This document shows positions 31,350-42,301 of a stretch of DNA of 64,000 nucleotides, piece by piece. Within the stretch, counting starts at the first letter, position 1. Every line of letters starts with the position of its first letter. A model generated the notes under the pieces. The model was not told the origin of the DNA and ran no database searches. It saw only the letters and a program-made list of their open reading frames with translations. A program made the position numbers and the translations under genes. This DNA comes from Kiritimatiellia bacterium (lineage in GTDB: Bacteria > Verrucomicrobiota > Kiritimatiellia > UBA8416 > YA12-FULL-48-11), in NCBI GenBank assembly GCA_028716365.1, contig JAQUPZ010000001.1:372001-436000 (forward strand), written 5' to 3'.

Positions 31350-34300
31350 TTACGCCACCTCAGCCCAGTCTCCGCAAAGTAATTCTGCCTGTTCCAAAAC
31401 GGTTATTGTTGCCTGTTCCTGTTTGTCGGGCGGGTAATTGTATTTTCTTAAAATTCTTTTCACCATGCTTCTAATTTTTGCCCGAACAGATTCCTTTACA
31501 GTCCAATCAATCGTAACACTCTGCCTTACTGCCTTAACCAAATCCCTTGCAATAGCCTTCAGAACGTCATCGCCCAATTCCATAACTGCACTATCATTGG
31601 TTTCAAGGGCATCATAGAAAGCGATTTCTTCTTCGTTCAGTCCCAGTTTATCTCCTCGTTTCAGTGCCTTGTTGAAATCCTTAGCTATTTTTACCAGCTC
31701 CATTATAACTTCAGCCGCTTCAAGGGTGCGGTTCTGATATTGCCTAATGGTAGCTTCAAGCATTTCAGAAAAGAGTCGGGACTGAATGAGATTAGAACGG
31801 GCTTTGGTCTTAATTTCATCGTTCAAAAGTTTACGTAACATCGCCACAGCCAGATTTTTATGGGGCATCTTTTCAAACTCGGCAAGGAATTCATTGGACA
31901 GGATAGAGATGTTCGGTTTATCCATTCCTGTTGCTTTGAAAATATCGATAACTTCGTCAGAGGAAACAGAACGGGAAACCAATTGCTTAATTGCTAAATC
32001 AACATTCTTTTCGTCATCTTTACCACCACCGCCACCACCCAGCTTGACCAACTGAGCACGAACAGCCTGAAAGAATCCAACATCATCTCGTATTTTAATA
32101 GCTTCTTCATGGGGGACAGCTAAAGCAAACGCCTGAGATAGTTCCCTGACATGCTGTAAGACCCGCTCTTTGCCATTATCCTGCTTGAGCACATGTTCAA
32201 CGGCTTCTGAAAGGGTCTTGAGGCGTTTAGATGCATTCCCAACAATGAAAGGATTCCATTCAAAGTCATGGAAGATACCACATACTATTTCATATTTTTC
32301 CTTCATGACCGCAACAGCTTCGTTCTGGTCATGAGTAGGTTCGCCTTGACCTCCGCTGGTAGTATAATTTTGAACGGCTTCTTTTAATTGCTCTGCTATA
32401 CCAAGATAATCGACTATCAAACCACCGGGCTTATCCTTGAATACCCTGTTTACCCTTGCGATTGTCTGCATAAGCCCATGTCCCTGCATCGGTTTGTCGA
32501 GATACATTGTGTGTAGGCATGGGACATCAAAGCCTGTAAGCCACATATCCCTAACAATTACTATCTTCAGTGGGTCTTTCGGATTTTTGAAACGGTTCTC
32601 TATATTCTTCTTTACCGTTCCTGTCATAAGATGTTTTGCGTAACGTTCGGGATCGGAAGCTGAACCTGTCATTACAACCTTTATCGCCCCTTTGCCGAAA
32701 TCCTGACTATCCCACTTTGGACGCAGTTTTATTATCTGATCATAAAGGTCTACGCAAATTCGACGGCTCATGCATACAATCATTGCTTTGCCGTCCATTG
32801 CTTCCTGACGTGCTTCAAAATGGTCTACAATGTCTTTAGCGATAAGACCCAACCGTTTTTCTGTTCCTACCATTGCTTCAAGGCGAGACCATTTTCTTTT
32901 GAGCTTAGATTTCTGAGAGGCTTCTTCCTGTTCTGTAATGTCTTCAAAATCAGGATCTATCTTCGGCTTTTCTTTTGCTTCCAGTTCAATCTTTGCCAAC
33001 CTACCTTCATAATAAATCGGAACAGTGGTATTATCCTGAATCGCCTGTTCAATATCGTAAACGCTGATGTGGTCTCCAAAAACCGCTCTAGTATTTCTGT
33101 CTGCAAGTTCAATAGGTGTTCCTGTAAAACCGATGAAGGATGCTTTCGGTAGTCCATCCCTTATATGTCGGGCAAAACCATCTATGAAATCGTACTGGCT
33201 TCTGTGGGCTTCATCGGCAATTACCACTATATTTCTACGGTCTGAGAGCAAGGGATAAGTCTTCTCACCTTTCTCAGGGGCAAACTTCTGAGCAGTGGTA
33301 AAGACAACACCTCCACTTGCTACTTGCAGGAGTTCTCTTAAGTGTTCCCTGTTTTCTGCCTGTTGAGGGGTTTGACGTAATAAATCCTTGGAAAGTGAGA
33401 ACGTTCTGAAGAGCTGGTCATCCAAATCGTTTCTATCAGTAATAACAACAAGCGTGGGGTTTTCCATTTTTGAATGCAGGATTATCTTGGAAGCATAGAA
33501 AACCATTGAAAGGCTCTTGCCGCTTCCTTGAGTATGCCAGATAACCCCGATACGTTTGTCACCCTTTGGAGAAGAAGCCCTAACTGTTTCTTCTACAGCT
33601 TTGTTGACGGCGTGATATTGGTGATAAGCAGATATTTTTTTAATAACTTTCCCTGCGTCCTCTTCAAAAACAATAAAATGGCGTATGAGGTCGAGGATAA
33701 TTTGTTTCTGGAATACTCCCTTGATGAGCGTTTCCATTTGAGGAAATTCAGGTGGAACTATTGTTTCTCCGTCAATGGTTCTCCAAGGGGTAAAGCGTTC
33801 CCAATCTGAAGTAATTCCGCCAAGCTTTGCCTCATACCCATCTGAAATAACCAGCAGTTCATTGTAGGTAAAGAGAGATGGGATTTGGGCTTTGTAGGTC
33901 TGGAACTGGTTGTAGGCAGAACGAACTGTGGCATTCTGATCGGCAGGATTCTTAAGTTCGATTGTGGCAATAGGAATGCCGTTAATGAAAACAACGATGT
34001 CGGGTCTTCTTTTTACATGATTTTCTACAACCGTAAACTGATTAACCACAAGCCAATCGTTGTTATCAAGGTTCTTCCAGTCAAACAACCAGACCTTATC
34101 GGTAATTATTCTTCCTTCCTTATTACGAAACTGAACATCAACACCATCGGTTACAAGTTTGTGGAAGGTGCGATTATTGATTACTACTGTGGGTGAATCG
34201 GTTCTTGAAATCTGTTTAACTGCTTCATCAATGGCTTGTGAGGGAATGGTAGGATTTATTTTTATTAACGATTCTTTTAGGCGGTTTCTGAGCAGGACAT

Positions 34301-34433
34301 CGCCGTAACCTGAGCGTTTTGCAAACATGCCGTCAGAAGCAATATCGGGACCGGGGAGATATTGATAACCCAGACTGCCGAAATATTCAAGGCAGGCTGT
34401 TTCAACTATGGATTCTGTGAATTTACTAGTCAT
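31350..34433 (-). CDS. hsdR: Type I restriction enzyme, R subunit
   Basis: 1027 residues. The N-terminal PD-(D/E)XK nuclease is visible as [20 protein letters not shown]. The DEAD-like motor has Walker [11 protein letters not shown], Walker [11 protein letters not shown], and GFTGTP; later helicase motifs include [15 protein letters not shown] and ARVNRVF. A long helical C-terminal part contacts the M/S core. The ATG at 34433 overlaps the stop of the AlbA_2 gene (CCATGACT), which is why it is preferred over a start 48 bases upstream. Together with HsdM and HsdS it would translocate DNA and cut unmodified targets. Confidence 0.97.
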   Translation of the reverse strand: MTSKFTESIVETACLEYFGSLGYQYLPGPDIASDGMFAKRSGYGDVLLRNRLKESLIKINPTIPSQAIDEAVKQISRTDSPTVVINNRTFHKLVTDGVDVQFRNKEGRIITDKVWLFDWKNLDNNDWLVVNQFTVVENHVKRRPDIVVFINGIPIATIELKNPADQNATVRSAYNQFQTYKAQIPSLFTYNELLVISDGYEAKLGGITSDWERFTPWRTIDGETIVPPEFPQMETLIKGVFQKQIILDLIRHFIVFEEDAGKVIKKISAYHQYHAVNKAVEETVRASSPKGDKRIGVIWHTQGSGKSLSMVFYASKIILHSKMENPTLVVITDRNDLDDQLFRTFSLSKDLLRQTPQQAENREHLRELLQVASGGVVFTTAQKFAPEKGEKTYPLLSDRRNIVVIADEAHRSQYDFIDGFARHIRDGLPKASFIGFTGTPIELADRNTRAVFGDHISVYDIEQAIQDNTTVPIYYEGRLAKIELEAKEKPKIDPDFEDITEQEEASQKSKLKRKWSRLEAMVGTEKRLGLIAKDIVDHFEARQEAMDGKAMIVCMSRRICVDLYDQIIKLRPKWDSQDFGKGAIKVVMTGSASDPERYAKHLMTGTVKKNIENRFKNPKDPLKIVIVRDMWLTGFDVPCLHTMYLDKPMQGHGLMQTIARVNRVFKDKPGGLIVDYLGIAEQLKEAVQNYTTSGGQGEPTHDQNEAVAVMKEKYEIVCGIFHDFEWNPFIVGNASKRLKTLSEAVEHVLKQDNGKERVLQHVRELSQAFALAVPHEEAIKIRDDVGFFQAVRAQLVKLGGGGGGKDDEKNVDLAIKQLVSRSVSSDEVIDIFKATGMDKPNISILSNEFLAEFEKMPHKNLAVAMLRKLLNDEIKTKARSNLIQSRLFSEMLEATIRQYQNRTLEAAEVIMELVKIAKDFNKALKRGDKLGLNEEEIAFYDALETNDSAVMELGDDVLKAIARDLVKAVRQSVTIDWTVKESVRAKIRSMVKRILRKYNYPPDKQEQATITVLEQAELLCGDWAEVA

Positions 34434-35623
34434 GGTCTGTTTGATCCAACCCAGTTTCCGTCTTTGTCGTAACTTGCACATTCACGTTTGCCACACGCTT
34501 GCCAGATCATATCAAATGATGGTCGCATTAACTTGTCAATCGAAGCTTCTGAAGACTCGATTATGGCTTCTGGCATAAGAAGCATGTCCTTAACTATTTT
34601 TTGTGGTTGTTCGATAAAGATACGTGAAGATAAGTTTAGTGATAGCCCTTTGACGCCAATTAACGAAAGAACAACATAATACGGAAAAGCAACGCCCCAA
34701 CGTGACAACAATTCGATATATCGTTTTGTTGTTTTCAGAATCATTTCTTCGCAAACGAAAATAGGTATAAGCCCGTCGTTCCGATAACTAAGATATGATG
34801 ATTCAACAGATTCGATAGTTCCGTTCCTGTAGATTTGGACATAGGCATCACAATTGCAGTCTATTTCTGTAAAACAAACTACACCTTCCATGTTGTATAT
34901 CCGCCGATGAACGGAATCATTGAGGGTGATAATATCGTTTATGCCTTCGCCAATAACTTTAATGTCAACAGAAGAAGTCTGGTCTACTGCACCAATAGGC
35001 AAAACAAATAGAGCTATTTTGGGAGTGGCAGGCATTGAAAGACGAGTCTCTCCTCCTGCAATAGAAGATACCCTTTCGCCAATAAAGAGTCGCAACCTTT
35101 CGGCGACAGAGCCAGAATTCAAGAAAGCATGTCGCAGTTCAGAAACGTCCATTTGGTATTTACCCGCAGATGTTCTACAATAGAAGCGTGATAGATTCTT
35201 GAAAGTTACCATGTGTGGGCGTTGCCAGCTTTTAGGCAGTCGAATCACCAAGACGCTAAGCCCTGAATTGCAATCCACAAACTTCTTCTGAACACCCATT
35301 AGACGAGGCTGGATACTTGTTCTCAAAATGTCCTCCAACCGCCTCCATTCAGCATCTTGGTTGATACTGCCAATGCCAACTATTTTATCTGGAAGCCCCG
35401 TATTCTGCCCTTGCTCATTTTTCTTCTCGCTTACGCCGTAGACCAAATCTCCGCCTGAAGCATTTGCAAACGCAGATATGTCAGCAAGGAATTCTTTTTT
35501 GTCATCGTCAGAGTTGCCGGGGAGACTCTGTTTATACTCCAACACTCTTGACTCTCCGGCTTCATTATCAATCAATGCCTGAATGTCTTCAGAAGCAATG
35601 CTTTCAAAAGGTTTGGAAATCAT
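34430..35623 (-). CDS. AlbA_2 (Schlafen-type) protein inside the hsd operon
   Basis: 397 residues. AlbA_2 domain at about 20-165: [60 protein letters not shown]. The rest is a mixed domain not recognised ([32 protein letters not shown]). It overlaps hsdS by 4 bases and hsdR by 4 bases, so it is translated in one chain with them and probably works with, or regulates, the restriction complex. Not a standard subunit. Confidence 0.88.
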   Translation of the reverse strand: MISKPFESIASEDIQALIDNEAGESRVLEYKQSLPGNSDDDKKEFLADISAFANASGGDLVYGVSEKKNEQGQNTGLPDKIVGIGSINQDAEWRRLEDILRTSIQPRLMGVQKKFVDCNSGLSVLVIRLPKSWQRPHMVTFKNLSRFYCRTSAGKYQMDVSELRHAFLNSGSVAERLRLFIGERVSSIAGGETRLSMPATPKIALFVLPIGAVDQTSSVDIKVIGEGINDIITLNDSVHRRIYNMEGVVCFTEIDCNCDAYVQIYRNGTIESVESSYLSYRNDGLIPIFVCEEMILKTTKRYIELLSRWGVAFPYYVVLSLIGVKGLSLNLSSRIFIEQPQKIVKDMLLMPEAIIESSEASIDKLMRPSFDMIWQACGKRECASYDKDGNWVGSNRP

Positions 35624-36858
35624 GCGACATCCTCCAAAAATCTCTCTGCATCTTTTATTCTGAGTTCGCCTGAAAGAAGTTTGGGAAGAAGGGTGTTGCG
35701 GAGGTTAGAAAGGGTATGGGATGCCTTCTGGTTATTTGCCTTTAGAACGTCCCATTGGTGAACAACGTCATAAAATAAGGACATGCACTGACTCTGGGGA
35801 GCGAGTACCTTTGCCCCGGCCAATGCTTGAGCACTTGCGTTTGGTTGAGCCGACCCGCCAATTGTGCCTTTTACATAATCGAAGTATGCAGGTGACCTCA
35901 TGAATTCAGCAATGTATCGAGCGACATATGGCATCGAGAACTGAAAGCGAACGAGATATGAAGCAAAAACCGCTCTTGGAGAATCGCAAATATATATGTT
36001 CTCACCTGTAGAAGCACCCGTTCTGGCTACAAACACATCATTGTCTACGATCTTGTATTTTTCGAACTCATCTTGGCTAACATCGCAGAATGGCACAGAA
36101 CTCCAGTCAACCCGTCCTCCTTGAATGTCTGTAATCCGTAGGAAGTGTGGTCGGTTGGGATTATAATCTGTAGAGCTGCGTGTAAGTCCATACTGAATAC
36201 TTGATGTCATCTCCTTGATGGTGTCAACCTTCCACCCTTTCGGAATCTTGCCCAGCTCAGAATCCACAAACGAATCAGGAAATAATTTAACAGTTTCAGC
36301 GTCCATTCCTTCAGGTTTACGTCCTACTGCTTTGGCTTTTACAGGGTCAAAATCAACAAACCATGACTTGAATATCGCCTTAGCCATCGCCACAAGGGTT
36401 TCATTCATTTTGCGATTCAATTCTATCTTGTCATCCAATGAACCGAGAATATGAGCTATGGCTTTTTGTTCGGGGAGAGGGGGGGAAAGAACAGGCAGAG
36501 CATAGAAATCTTCTCTGCTGGTTGAAGGAATTGCCGATCCACTATCCATGCCGTTAATGTCATGTGTCAACAATTCGTAGTATGCCCATCGAATATCAAA
36601 ATCAGTAGATGGCTTAAGATAAAAAGCAGTGTCAATCACATGGAAAGGTTTCGGGGAAAAGTGAATTCCTCTATATGCTCCTTTTCTTCCTATGATAACG
36701 CTGGGGTTGTCGTATAAAGGTTTTGAACACCAACCGATGGGACCATTTGTTCCGTAGACTTGGTATGCTCCGTCGCTTTCTTGGTATCCAGCGAGAGCCT
36801 TGCCGTATTCAATAGTAGCAAGATCGCCCCATGAACATTCTTTCCACTCACCCCCCAT
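35620..36858 (-). CDS. hsdS: Type I restriction enzyme, specificity (S) subunit
   Basis: 412 residues with the two-half plan of HsdS: the first target-recognition domain (about 1-125), a conserved helix ([40 protein letters not shown]), the second recognition domain (about 205-340) and a second partial helix ([40 protein letters not shown]). It sets the DNA sequence read by the M2S methylase and R2M2S nuclease. It overlaps hsdM by 11 bases. Target sequence cannot be predicted by eye. Confidence 0.95.
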   Translation of the reverse strand: MGGEWKECSWGDLATIEYGKALAGYQESDGAYQVYGTNGPIGWCSKPLYDNPSVIIGRKGAYRGIHFSPKPFHVIDTAFYLKPSTDFDIRWAYYELLTHDINGMDSGSAIPSTSREDFYALPVLSPPLPEQKAIAHILGSLDDKIELNRKMNETLVAMAKAIFKSWFVDFDPVKAKAVGRKPEGMDAETVKLFPDSFVDSELGKIPKGWKVDTIKEMTSSIQYGLTRSSTDYNPNRPHFLRITDIQGGRVDWSSVPFCDVSQDEFEKYKIVDNDVFVARTGASTGENIYICDSPRAVFASYLVRFQFSMPYVARYIAEFMRSPAYFDYVKGTIGGSAQPNASAQALAGAKVLAPQSQCMSLFYDVVHQWDVLKANNQKASHTLSNLRNTLLPKLLSGELRIKDAERFLEDVA

Positions 36859-38443
36859 AACCCAACTCCTTCAAATTCTTCCTAATGACCTTCTCAAGCC
36901 TGTCCGATTCTTTAAACTGCTCATCCAAGGTCTTGCTCAGCCTTGTCATCTTCTCGTTAAAGGGTTCGCCATCATCTTCAACATCTTCTGCCCCTACAAA
37001 TCTTCCCGGTGTCAGAACAAATCCATGCTTCTCAATCTCAGATTTCTTTGCCGATTTGCAGAACCCAGCAACATCCTTATATTTGCCTGCATCCTTTTCG
37101 CCCCGCCATGCATGATATGTTCCTGCGATTTTTTCAATATCAGCATCAGTCAATTCCCTGTGCACCCGATCAACCAAAGTTCCCATCTTCCTTGCATCTA
37201 TAAACAAGGTCTCTCCGTTTCGTTCTCTCATGCCTTTCATTGCCTTGTTGCGGGTCAGAAACCATAGGCATACAGGAATTTGAGTTGAATAGAAGAGTTG
37301 CCCCGGCATTGCTACCATACAATCAACCAAGTCAGCTTCAATAATCGCTTTCCTGATTTCACCTTCACCGCCTGTATTTGATGACATTGACCCATTAGCC
37401 AGAACAAATCCTGCAATTCCGTTAGGTGCAAGGTGATGAATTATGTGTTGAACCCAAGCGAAGTTGGCATTACCGGCAGGAGGAACACCATATACCCATC
37501 GCTTATCTTCTTTCAGTCTTTCCCCGCCCCAGTCCGAAATATTAAATGGAGGATTTGCCAATGTGAAATCGGCTTTCAGGTCTGGGTGCTTGTCATTATG
37601 GAAAGTATCAGCCCATTGGTCGCCTAGATTTGACTCAATGCCCCTTATCGCCAAGTTCATACGAGCAAGACGCCAAGTTGTAGGGTTTGATTCCTGACCA
37701 AATATAGAAATACTATGTCTGTTACCGCCATGAGCTTCGGCAAATTTCTCTGATTGAACGAACATACCACCGCTACCATGGCAAGGGTCGTATACTCTGC
37801 CTTTATATGGCTCAATCATTTCAACCAAGGTTCTCACAATACAGGAAACAGTATAAAATTCACCGCCACCTTTACCCTCAGCAGAAGCAAACCGCCTTAA
37901 GAAGTATTCATAGACCCGCCCCAGAACATCCTGAGCTTCACTTTTTGTTCCACCAACAGTAATAGTTCCAATAAGGTCTATGAGTTCACCTAAACGGGTC
38001 TTATCCAAATCAGGTCGGGCATAGTTCTTTGGGAGAATACCTTTTAACGATGGATTCTCTTTTTCTATGAGATCCATTGCGTCATCTATGGTTTTCCCGA
38101 TTGTAGGTTGTTTTGCCTGATTTTGAATAGATTCCCAACGAGCTTTTACCGGAACCCAGAAAACATTCTCAGAAGTATACTCATCCCTGTCTTCCAGAAC
38201 CTTTTTTCTCTGTTCGTCCTTGGAGACATAGTACTGGCTTTTTGAATCGGACGTTTCCCTTACGAGCCAAGCCTTACGGGATTCAAAAGAGTCAGAAATA
38301 TACTTCAGGAAAATCAAGCCAAGGACGGTGTGTTTATACTCAGCAGAATCCATTGTTCCTCTGAGTTTATCCGCCGTAAGCCAGAGTTTCTGTTCAAAGC
38401 CCAGATTAGCAGTGCCGTTCGAATTCTTTTCTTTTTCCGCCAT
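36848..38443 (-). CDS. hsdM: Type I DNA methyltransferase, M subunit
   Basis: 531 residues. Helical N-terminal domain ([40 protein letters not shown]), SAM-binding motif DPCHGSGG (219-226) and adenine-N6 catalytic motif NPPF (297-300). Start has a GGGAGGATAA site. It heads the operon hsdM-hsdS-AlbA-hsdR and methylates the host sites recognised by HsdS. Confidence 0.97.
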   Translation of the reverse strand: MAEKEKNSNGTANLGFEQKLWLTADKLRGTMDSAEYKHTVLGLIFLKYISDSFESRKAWLVRETSDSKSQYYVSKDEQRKKVLEDRDEYTSENVFWVPVKARWESIQNQAKQPTIGKTIDDAMDLIEKENPSLKGILPKNYARPDLDKTRLGELIDLIGTITVGGTKSEAQDVLGRVYEYFLRRFASAEGKGGGEFYTVSCIVRTLVEMIEPYKGRVYDPCHGSGGMFVQSEKFAEAHGGNRHSISIFGQESNPTTWRLARMNLAIRGIESNLGDQWADTFHNDKHPDLKADFTLANPPFNISDWGGERLKEDKRWVYGVPPAGNANFAWVQHIIHHLAPNGIAGFVLANGSMSSNTGGEGEIRKAIIEADLVDCMVAMPGQLFYSTQIPVCLWFLTRNKAMKGMRERNGETLFIDARKMGTLVDRVHRELTDADIEKIAGTYHAWRGEKDAGKYKDVAGFCKSAKKSEIEKHGFVLTPGRFVGAEDVEDDGEPFNEKMTRLSKTLDEQFKESDRLEKVIRKNLKELGYGG

Positions 38444-38584
38444 TTATCCTCCCTGCTTTTGGTCTATTTTTTGCGGGCTTGTTCTTTAGACATCATAACA
38501 CTTCGACCAGAATAATTATGGGAAGGTAACAAATTAAGGGAGTAAACACAAGGAGAGGATGAAGGGTATGAAGTGACAACTATC

Positions 38585-39418
38585 TTATAGGCTGGAATTA
38601 TTGCTTCTTTTCTCTATCTTTAATCGAGGCATTAACTCAAATGAGATATTAATTTCATTTCCCGTTTCGTCCCATTTGACAATAATACATGGAACACCAT
38701 TTGGATTAAGTTTTCTTGCCTCATCAGATAATTTATTAATGAAGTTAATTGCTTCTTCTAACAATGGTAACATTTGATGATTTAACAATTGTCGTATTTT
38801 ATCCAATACATTTACATGTTCGCTGATAATAGAAGATAAATCTATTTCGTCCTTTGGTAACATTTCTAATTCGGTGAATATTTTACTACCCCAAATATCA
38901 GTACCGGCATTAAGTAGTCTTTTCTTATCACAAAACAGTCGCACTTCATTTCTATTTTGAGCCTTAGAAATGCTAAACGTAGCTACTGGGCATTCATAGT
39001 GTTGTGCATAATTACGTAGTTTATACATAAATCGATATGAAAAATACTTGTCGAATAGGTCGTGTAACAATTTCTCAATTTCTTTCCATCGATTTTGATA
39101 GGAAATTTTGTGCGATTCCAGATGGTCGGTTAAGGATCGGAATGACGATAGATAATTCATGACCAATCTATCAGCGTTTAAGCGAGGGTCATTAAATGTT
39201 ATGGTATTATTTTCTAAAGCAGTAAGGAAGTTCTTCAGTTCAGTATAATTTAATTCAACTATATTTATAAGTCTGTGCTGGCTGTCGTATTCCGTGATTG
39301 TAGATTTATGAGTCTCGTATAATTGGATTTCTTGAGCTGATAATTCCCTGACTTTATCAATCTTGGTTGGATGATAGTTACCAAGAATATGTTTCTGAGG
39401 AATATTATCAGTGTTCAT
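38585..39418 (-). CDS. Helical protein with an HEPN-type R-x4-H motif
   Basis: 277 residues from the ATG at 39418; a TTG two codons upstream is less likely. Almost all helix, with a long hydrophobic core (RLVMNYLSSFRSLTDHL, LHDLFDKYFSYRFMYKLRNY). RNYAQH at about residues 135-140 fits the R-x4-6-H motif of HEPN ribonucleases, and a Tyr-rich helix precedes it as in that superfamily. It follows the DUF2971 gene by 7 bases, so the two form a pair. It may be an RNase effector or a regulator; only the motif and the neighbours support this. Confidence 0.5.
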   Translation of the reverse strand: MNTDNIPQKHILGNYHPTKIDKVRELSAQEIQLYETHKSTITEYDSQHRLINIVELNYTELKNFLTALENNTITFNDPRLNADRLVMNYLSSFRSLTDHLESHKISYQNRWKEIEKLLHDLFDKYFSYRFMYKLRNYAQHYECPVATFSISKAQNRNEVRLFCDKKRLLNAGTDIWGSKIFTELEMLPKDEIDLSSIISEHVNVLDKIRQLLNHQMLPLLEEAINFINKLSDEARKLNPNGVPCIIVKWDETGNEINISFELMPRLKIEKRSNNSSL

Positions 39419-39425
39419 GTTCAAG

Positions 39426-40160
39426 TTAGGATTCAGTTATGCGAACAATGAAACGTTGCGGTGGTTTATACAGTTTAGACTGATATAATGATCCGCTGAA
39501 GTTTCTCTCTTTGAACCAAGCAGAAAATACTGAATATAGATGTTCGTCCATTCTTGAATCAAAAACAATTTCATCAATAACTTCTAAAGGATCGAAAACA
39601 AACTGGACAACATCGCCGGTAGAAGACCGATTAATGTCATGATAAATAAGACGGACTTCATTCTCTGGCTCAAAAGCCTTGCGTTTGATAAGGAGACTCT
39701 TTGCTATGCTTTCGCTGGATTTGTCAAAAGAAGCAGAAGCAAACTCCTCTATTTCTTGTTCTGTCTTGTAGCATACTTTGCCAATGAACAAACTGCTATG
39801 TGGATATCGGACATCAGAATTCTGAACACTTCGAAGTAATTTCCGTATTTGAGTTCTTACCTTAACTCCATTTTTATCATGGGAATATATACGCCACATT
39901 GCGTCTGTCTCTTTGTTTAACGACCAACATTGCCCATAAACAAAATCACGAGAACCAAAAGAAAATGATCTGCCTGTTATGGAAACGCCTTGTCCTTTAA
40001 GTATAAAGTTCTCAAAAGGATCATCCCATTTACAAGGTTTTGACAAAGTTAGTTTTTTTGTAACGAACATTTCAAGTAGTCTATATACGGGCATTATACG
40101 GTAAATATTCTTGGATTTTTCTGAATCTGTGAAATTTAAAATATTATGTATCAAGCCCAT
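39426..40160 (-). CDS. DUF2971-family protein
   Basis: 244 residues. The family pattern is visible: YRIMPVYRLLEMFVTKKLTLS, then PCKWDDPFENF, YGQCWSLNKETDAMWRIYS, and the closing EVRLIYHDI with IDEIVFDSRM. W-(D/N)-D-P-F-E and C-(F/W)-S are the most typical words. Biochemical role unknown to me; members are often found beside defence genes. It is co-directed with an HEPN candidate on each side. Confidence 0.8.
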   Translation of the reverse strand: MGLIHNILNFTDSEKSKNIYRIMPVYRLLEMFVTKKLTLSKPCKWDDPFENFILKGQGVSITGRSFSFGSRDFVYGQCWSLNKETDAMWRIYSHDKNGVKVRTQIRKLLRSVQNSDVRYPHSSLFIGKVCYKTEQEIEEFASASFDKSSESIAKSLLIKRKAFEPENEVRLIYHDINRSSTGDVVQFVFDPLEVIDEIVFDSRMDEHLYSVFSAWFKERNFSGSLYQSKLYKPPQRFIVRITES

Positions 40161-40175
40161 TAGATATTCCTAGCT

Positions 40176-40766
40176 TCACCGACAGACAGCATTTTCAAAG
40201 TCATACATTAACACTATTACATCCGCAAGTCCCAAGAATCCATCATTGAGACCCATTACTTTTTGTCCGTTAATATCCTTATCAATCGTAGCTTCTCGCC
40301 AAGTCTTACCATGAACTTCGCTCATTATATTGAATTTGTTCCCATGAAAACAACCATTCCTGATATGAAAACAAAAATCAATTGGGGCGGGTGCTTTCTC
40401 TCGATTCCAATAAGGGCGATTTATGCTTGGCCATTTTTCTTTTATCTCAGGAAGTAATCTCTCAAAAGCGTGTCCGAAAACAATTTGCTGAAGCCGCTGA
40501 AAATACTCATTGTCATAACTTGGACTGAAAGATGGTTTAGATGGAATTGGTTGTTCTTCAAAAATACAGTCCACAAGTTTTTGGTTATTTTTGCTAATAA
40601 TTCGAAAGATATGAGAGCCATTTATGATTTTAAGGCAACAATAACGACCACGAAGAACATCCGTAACCAACCCATAGCCTAAAATATATCGTTTGGTTAC
40701 TATTGCTTCAAGTAAAGTGCATATCTCTGGCCAGAGTTTTCTTTTATCATTAAATTTATACTTCAT
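40176..40766 (-). CDS. HEPN-like protein with RNGCFH motif
   Basis: 196 residues. The motif FHIRNGCFHGNKF (R136 to H141) is a clear R-x4-H with the polar residue after Arg that HEPN ribonucleases have. An upstream helix (FQRLQQIVFGHAFERLLPEI) would form the four-helix core. It precedes the DUF2971 gene by 15 bases. Likely an RNA-cutting effector of a toxin-like or defence module; the antitoxin, if any, is not identified. Confidence 0.6.
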   Translation of the reverse strand: MKYKFNDKRKLWPEICTLLEAIVTKRYILGYGLVTDVLRGRYCCLKIINGSHIFRIISKNNQKLVDCIFEEQPIPSKPSFSPSYDNEYFQRLQQIVFGHAFERLLPEIKEKWPSINRPYWNREKAPAPIDFCFHIRNGCFHGNKFNIMSEVHGKTWREATIDKDINGQKVMGLNDGFLGLADVIVLMYDFENAVCR

Positions 40767-40774
40767 TTTATCCG

Positions 40775-41251
40775 CTACCCCTCCATCCTTTTATGCCACT
40801 TCCAGAATTCCTCCTCAACCTCTTCATATTTCTCCCATAGCCGGTAATGTTTTTTCTGTGCCTTTTCCAGTTTAACAAATGAAATACTGTTAACGTCCTC
40901 ACCTCTACTGCAATAAAGTTTAACCAATAAAGAATAGCTGGCAATTAAACGGTGCAATATTCGGGCAAGATTTCTCAAACCATTAACATATCTCTTCTGA
41001 TTTTCGGTCATGGATCTACTACCGCTCTTAATAACAGCCTCAATTTCTTTTTCCATTATTCCTGCTGTCCTGCTGAGCTTCTTGAGTTCCTGAATTGCAT
41101 TGGGACTGATTCGGTTCAATACAAGGTTCTGCTTTTTAATGCGGGATGTTTTACTGACCAAGCCGGTATAGTTTTTATAAATTTCCAACACATCCAAACC
41201 ATAAACCTTCAAAATGTGATTCATAACGTTTACATGTAGGGGATTGCTCAT
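40775..41251 (-). CDS. Hypothetical helical protein, 158 aa
   Basis: Not recognised. Nearly all helix, basic in the middle (KTSRIKKQNLVLNRIS), with a coiled, Trp-rich end (EKYEEVEEEFWKWHKRM). Its ATG follows the stop of the upstream gene with no gap (TGAATG), so the two are translationally linked. Confidence 0.5.
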   Translation of the reverse strand: MSNPLHVNVMNHILKVYGLDVLEIYKNYTGLVSKTSRIKKQNLVLNRISPNAIQELKKLSRTAGIMEKEIEAVIKSGSRSMTENQKRYVNGLRNLARILHRLIASYSLLVKLYCSRGEDVNSISFVKLEKAQKKHYRLWEKYEEVEEEFWKWHKRMEG

Positions 41252-41530
41252 TCAATCGTTCCACATCCTCTTGTCCAGCTCCGGTTCATTCCAATCCTGA
41301 GCACTACCCATTGCAATAAAATTCATCCGCTCAAGAAACGCCTCATTTTCTTTGGATTTATTTAAAAAGTAGTTCATGAAAGTATAGATCCGATTTACGA
41401 CCTCAGTATTAAAAGCTTTCATCTCTGCATCACTCAGTTTTCCCAAAGTATGATATCGCTCAATAATGGTATTTCTTACGCAGTTGAGGGTAATTACTTT
41501 TGCAAGGAGCTTTACTTCGGCATCTTTCAT
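41252..41530 (-). CDS. Hypothetical protein, 92 aa
   Basis: Not recognised. Helical (VKLLAKVITLNCVRNTIIER, FNTEVVNRIYTFMNYFLNKS) with an acidic end. First gene of the minus-strand run that continues to 39418 and possibly to the hsd operon. Divergent from the metallo-beta-lactamase pseudogene. Confidence 0.5.
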   Translation of the reverse strand: MKDAEVKLLAKVITLNCVRNTIIERYHTLGKLSDAEMKAFNTEVVNRIYTFMNYFLNKSKENEAFLERMNFIAMGSAQDWNEPELDKRMWND

Positions 41531-41714
41531 AGAAAATCTCCGGTAGAAGGCTTAGTAATGTTCGGCTTCATGTAACGAGTATAGTGTAGTAGCAGGCGAA
41601 ATACAAGAAAGGTTAGAAGGCGTAGGAGATGGCGATTTTCAAGTAGGCAACTCTTATACCATCTTAACAAGGGTATGGTTTCAAGGGGCATTTTATCGTA
41701 TAAGCATCTGAGCC

Positions 41715-42301
41715 ATGAAAATTAAAGTATACAGGGGCACAAAAGAAATTGGCGGAACTTGCATTGAATTGACTGCTGATAATGGCAAGAAGCTATGGGT
41801 AGACCTTGGCTTACCTCTTTGTTCAGATAATCTAAATACGAATTATGCTCACAACCACACCGATGCCCTTTTAATTTCCCACCCGCATCAGGATCATTAC
41901 GGGCTTATGGAAGTAATAGACAGAAATACTCCTGTTTATATCGGTCAGGTATCTCTTGATTTAATAAATGCCACTAAGATATTTCTGAAAAAGCCTCTCT
42001 TAAATGGCAAATTGAATATTATTGAGCCTTGGAAATGGGTTAATATCTGGAGGAAGAGCACAAGAATTGCTATACCGACGATCTGAATGCCCTGAAGAAC
42101 GACAAGAATGTTAATTTCTCCTGCATACATACCAGTGGACATGCAACCATTAATGAGCTTCTGGAATTAGCCGGAGCAATAAAGCCCAAGACCATTGTTC
42201 CGATACATACTAATCATCCTGAGACCTATAAGAAGAAGTTTGAGGCAAATGGATTTAATAATGTTACTCTGTGGGAAGACAACAAGGAGTATTCAATATG
42301 A
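41715..42301 (+). pseudogene. Disrupted metallo-beta-lactamase-fold hydrolase
   Basis: The N-terminal part is intact to about codon 108, with the metal motif SHPHQDHYG (H-x-H-x-D-H) and IELTADNGKKLWVDLGLPL before it. The frame then reaches a stop at 42086. In another frame, from about 42050 to the stop at 42301, the C-terminal part is clear: HTSGHATINELLELAGAIKP, then KTIVPIHTNHPETYKK. Full-length relatives are about 350-450 residues, so roughly 200 codons between the two parts are deleted and the joint is frameshifted. The second frame overlaps the next gene's ATG, showing that the pair used to be one operon. Confidence 0.8.
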
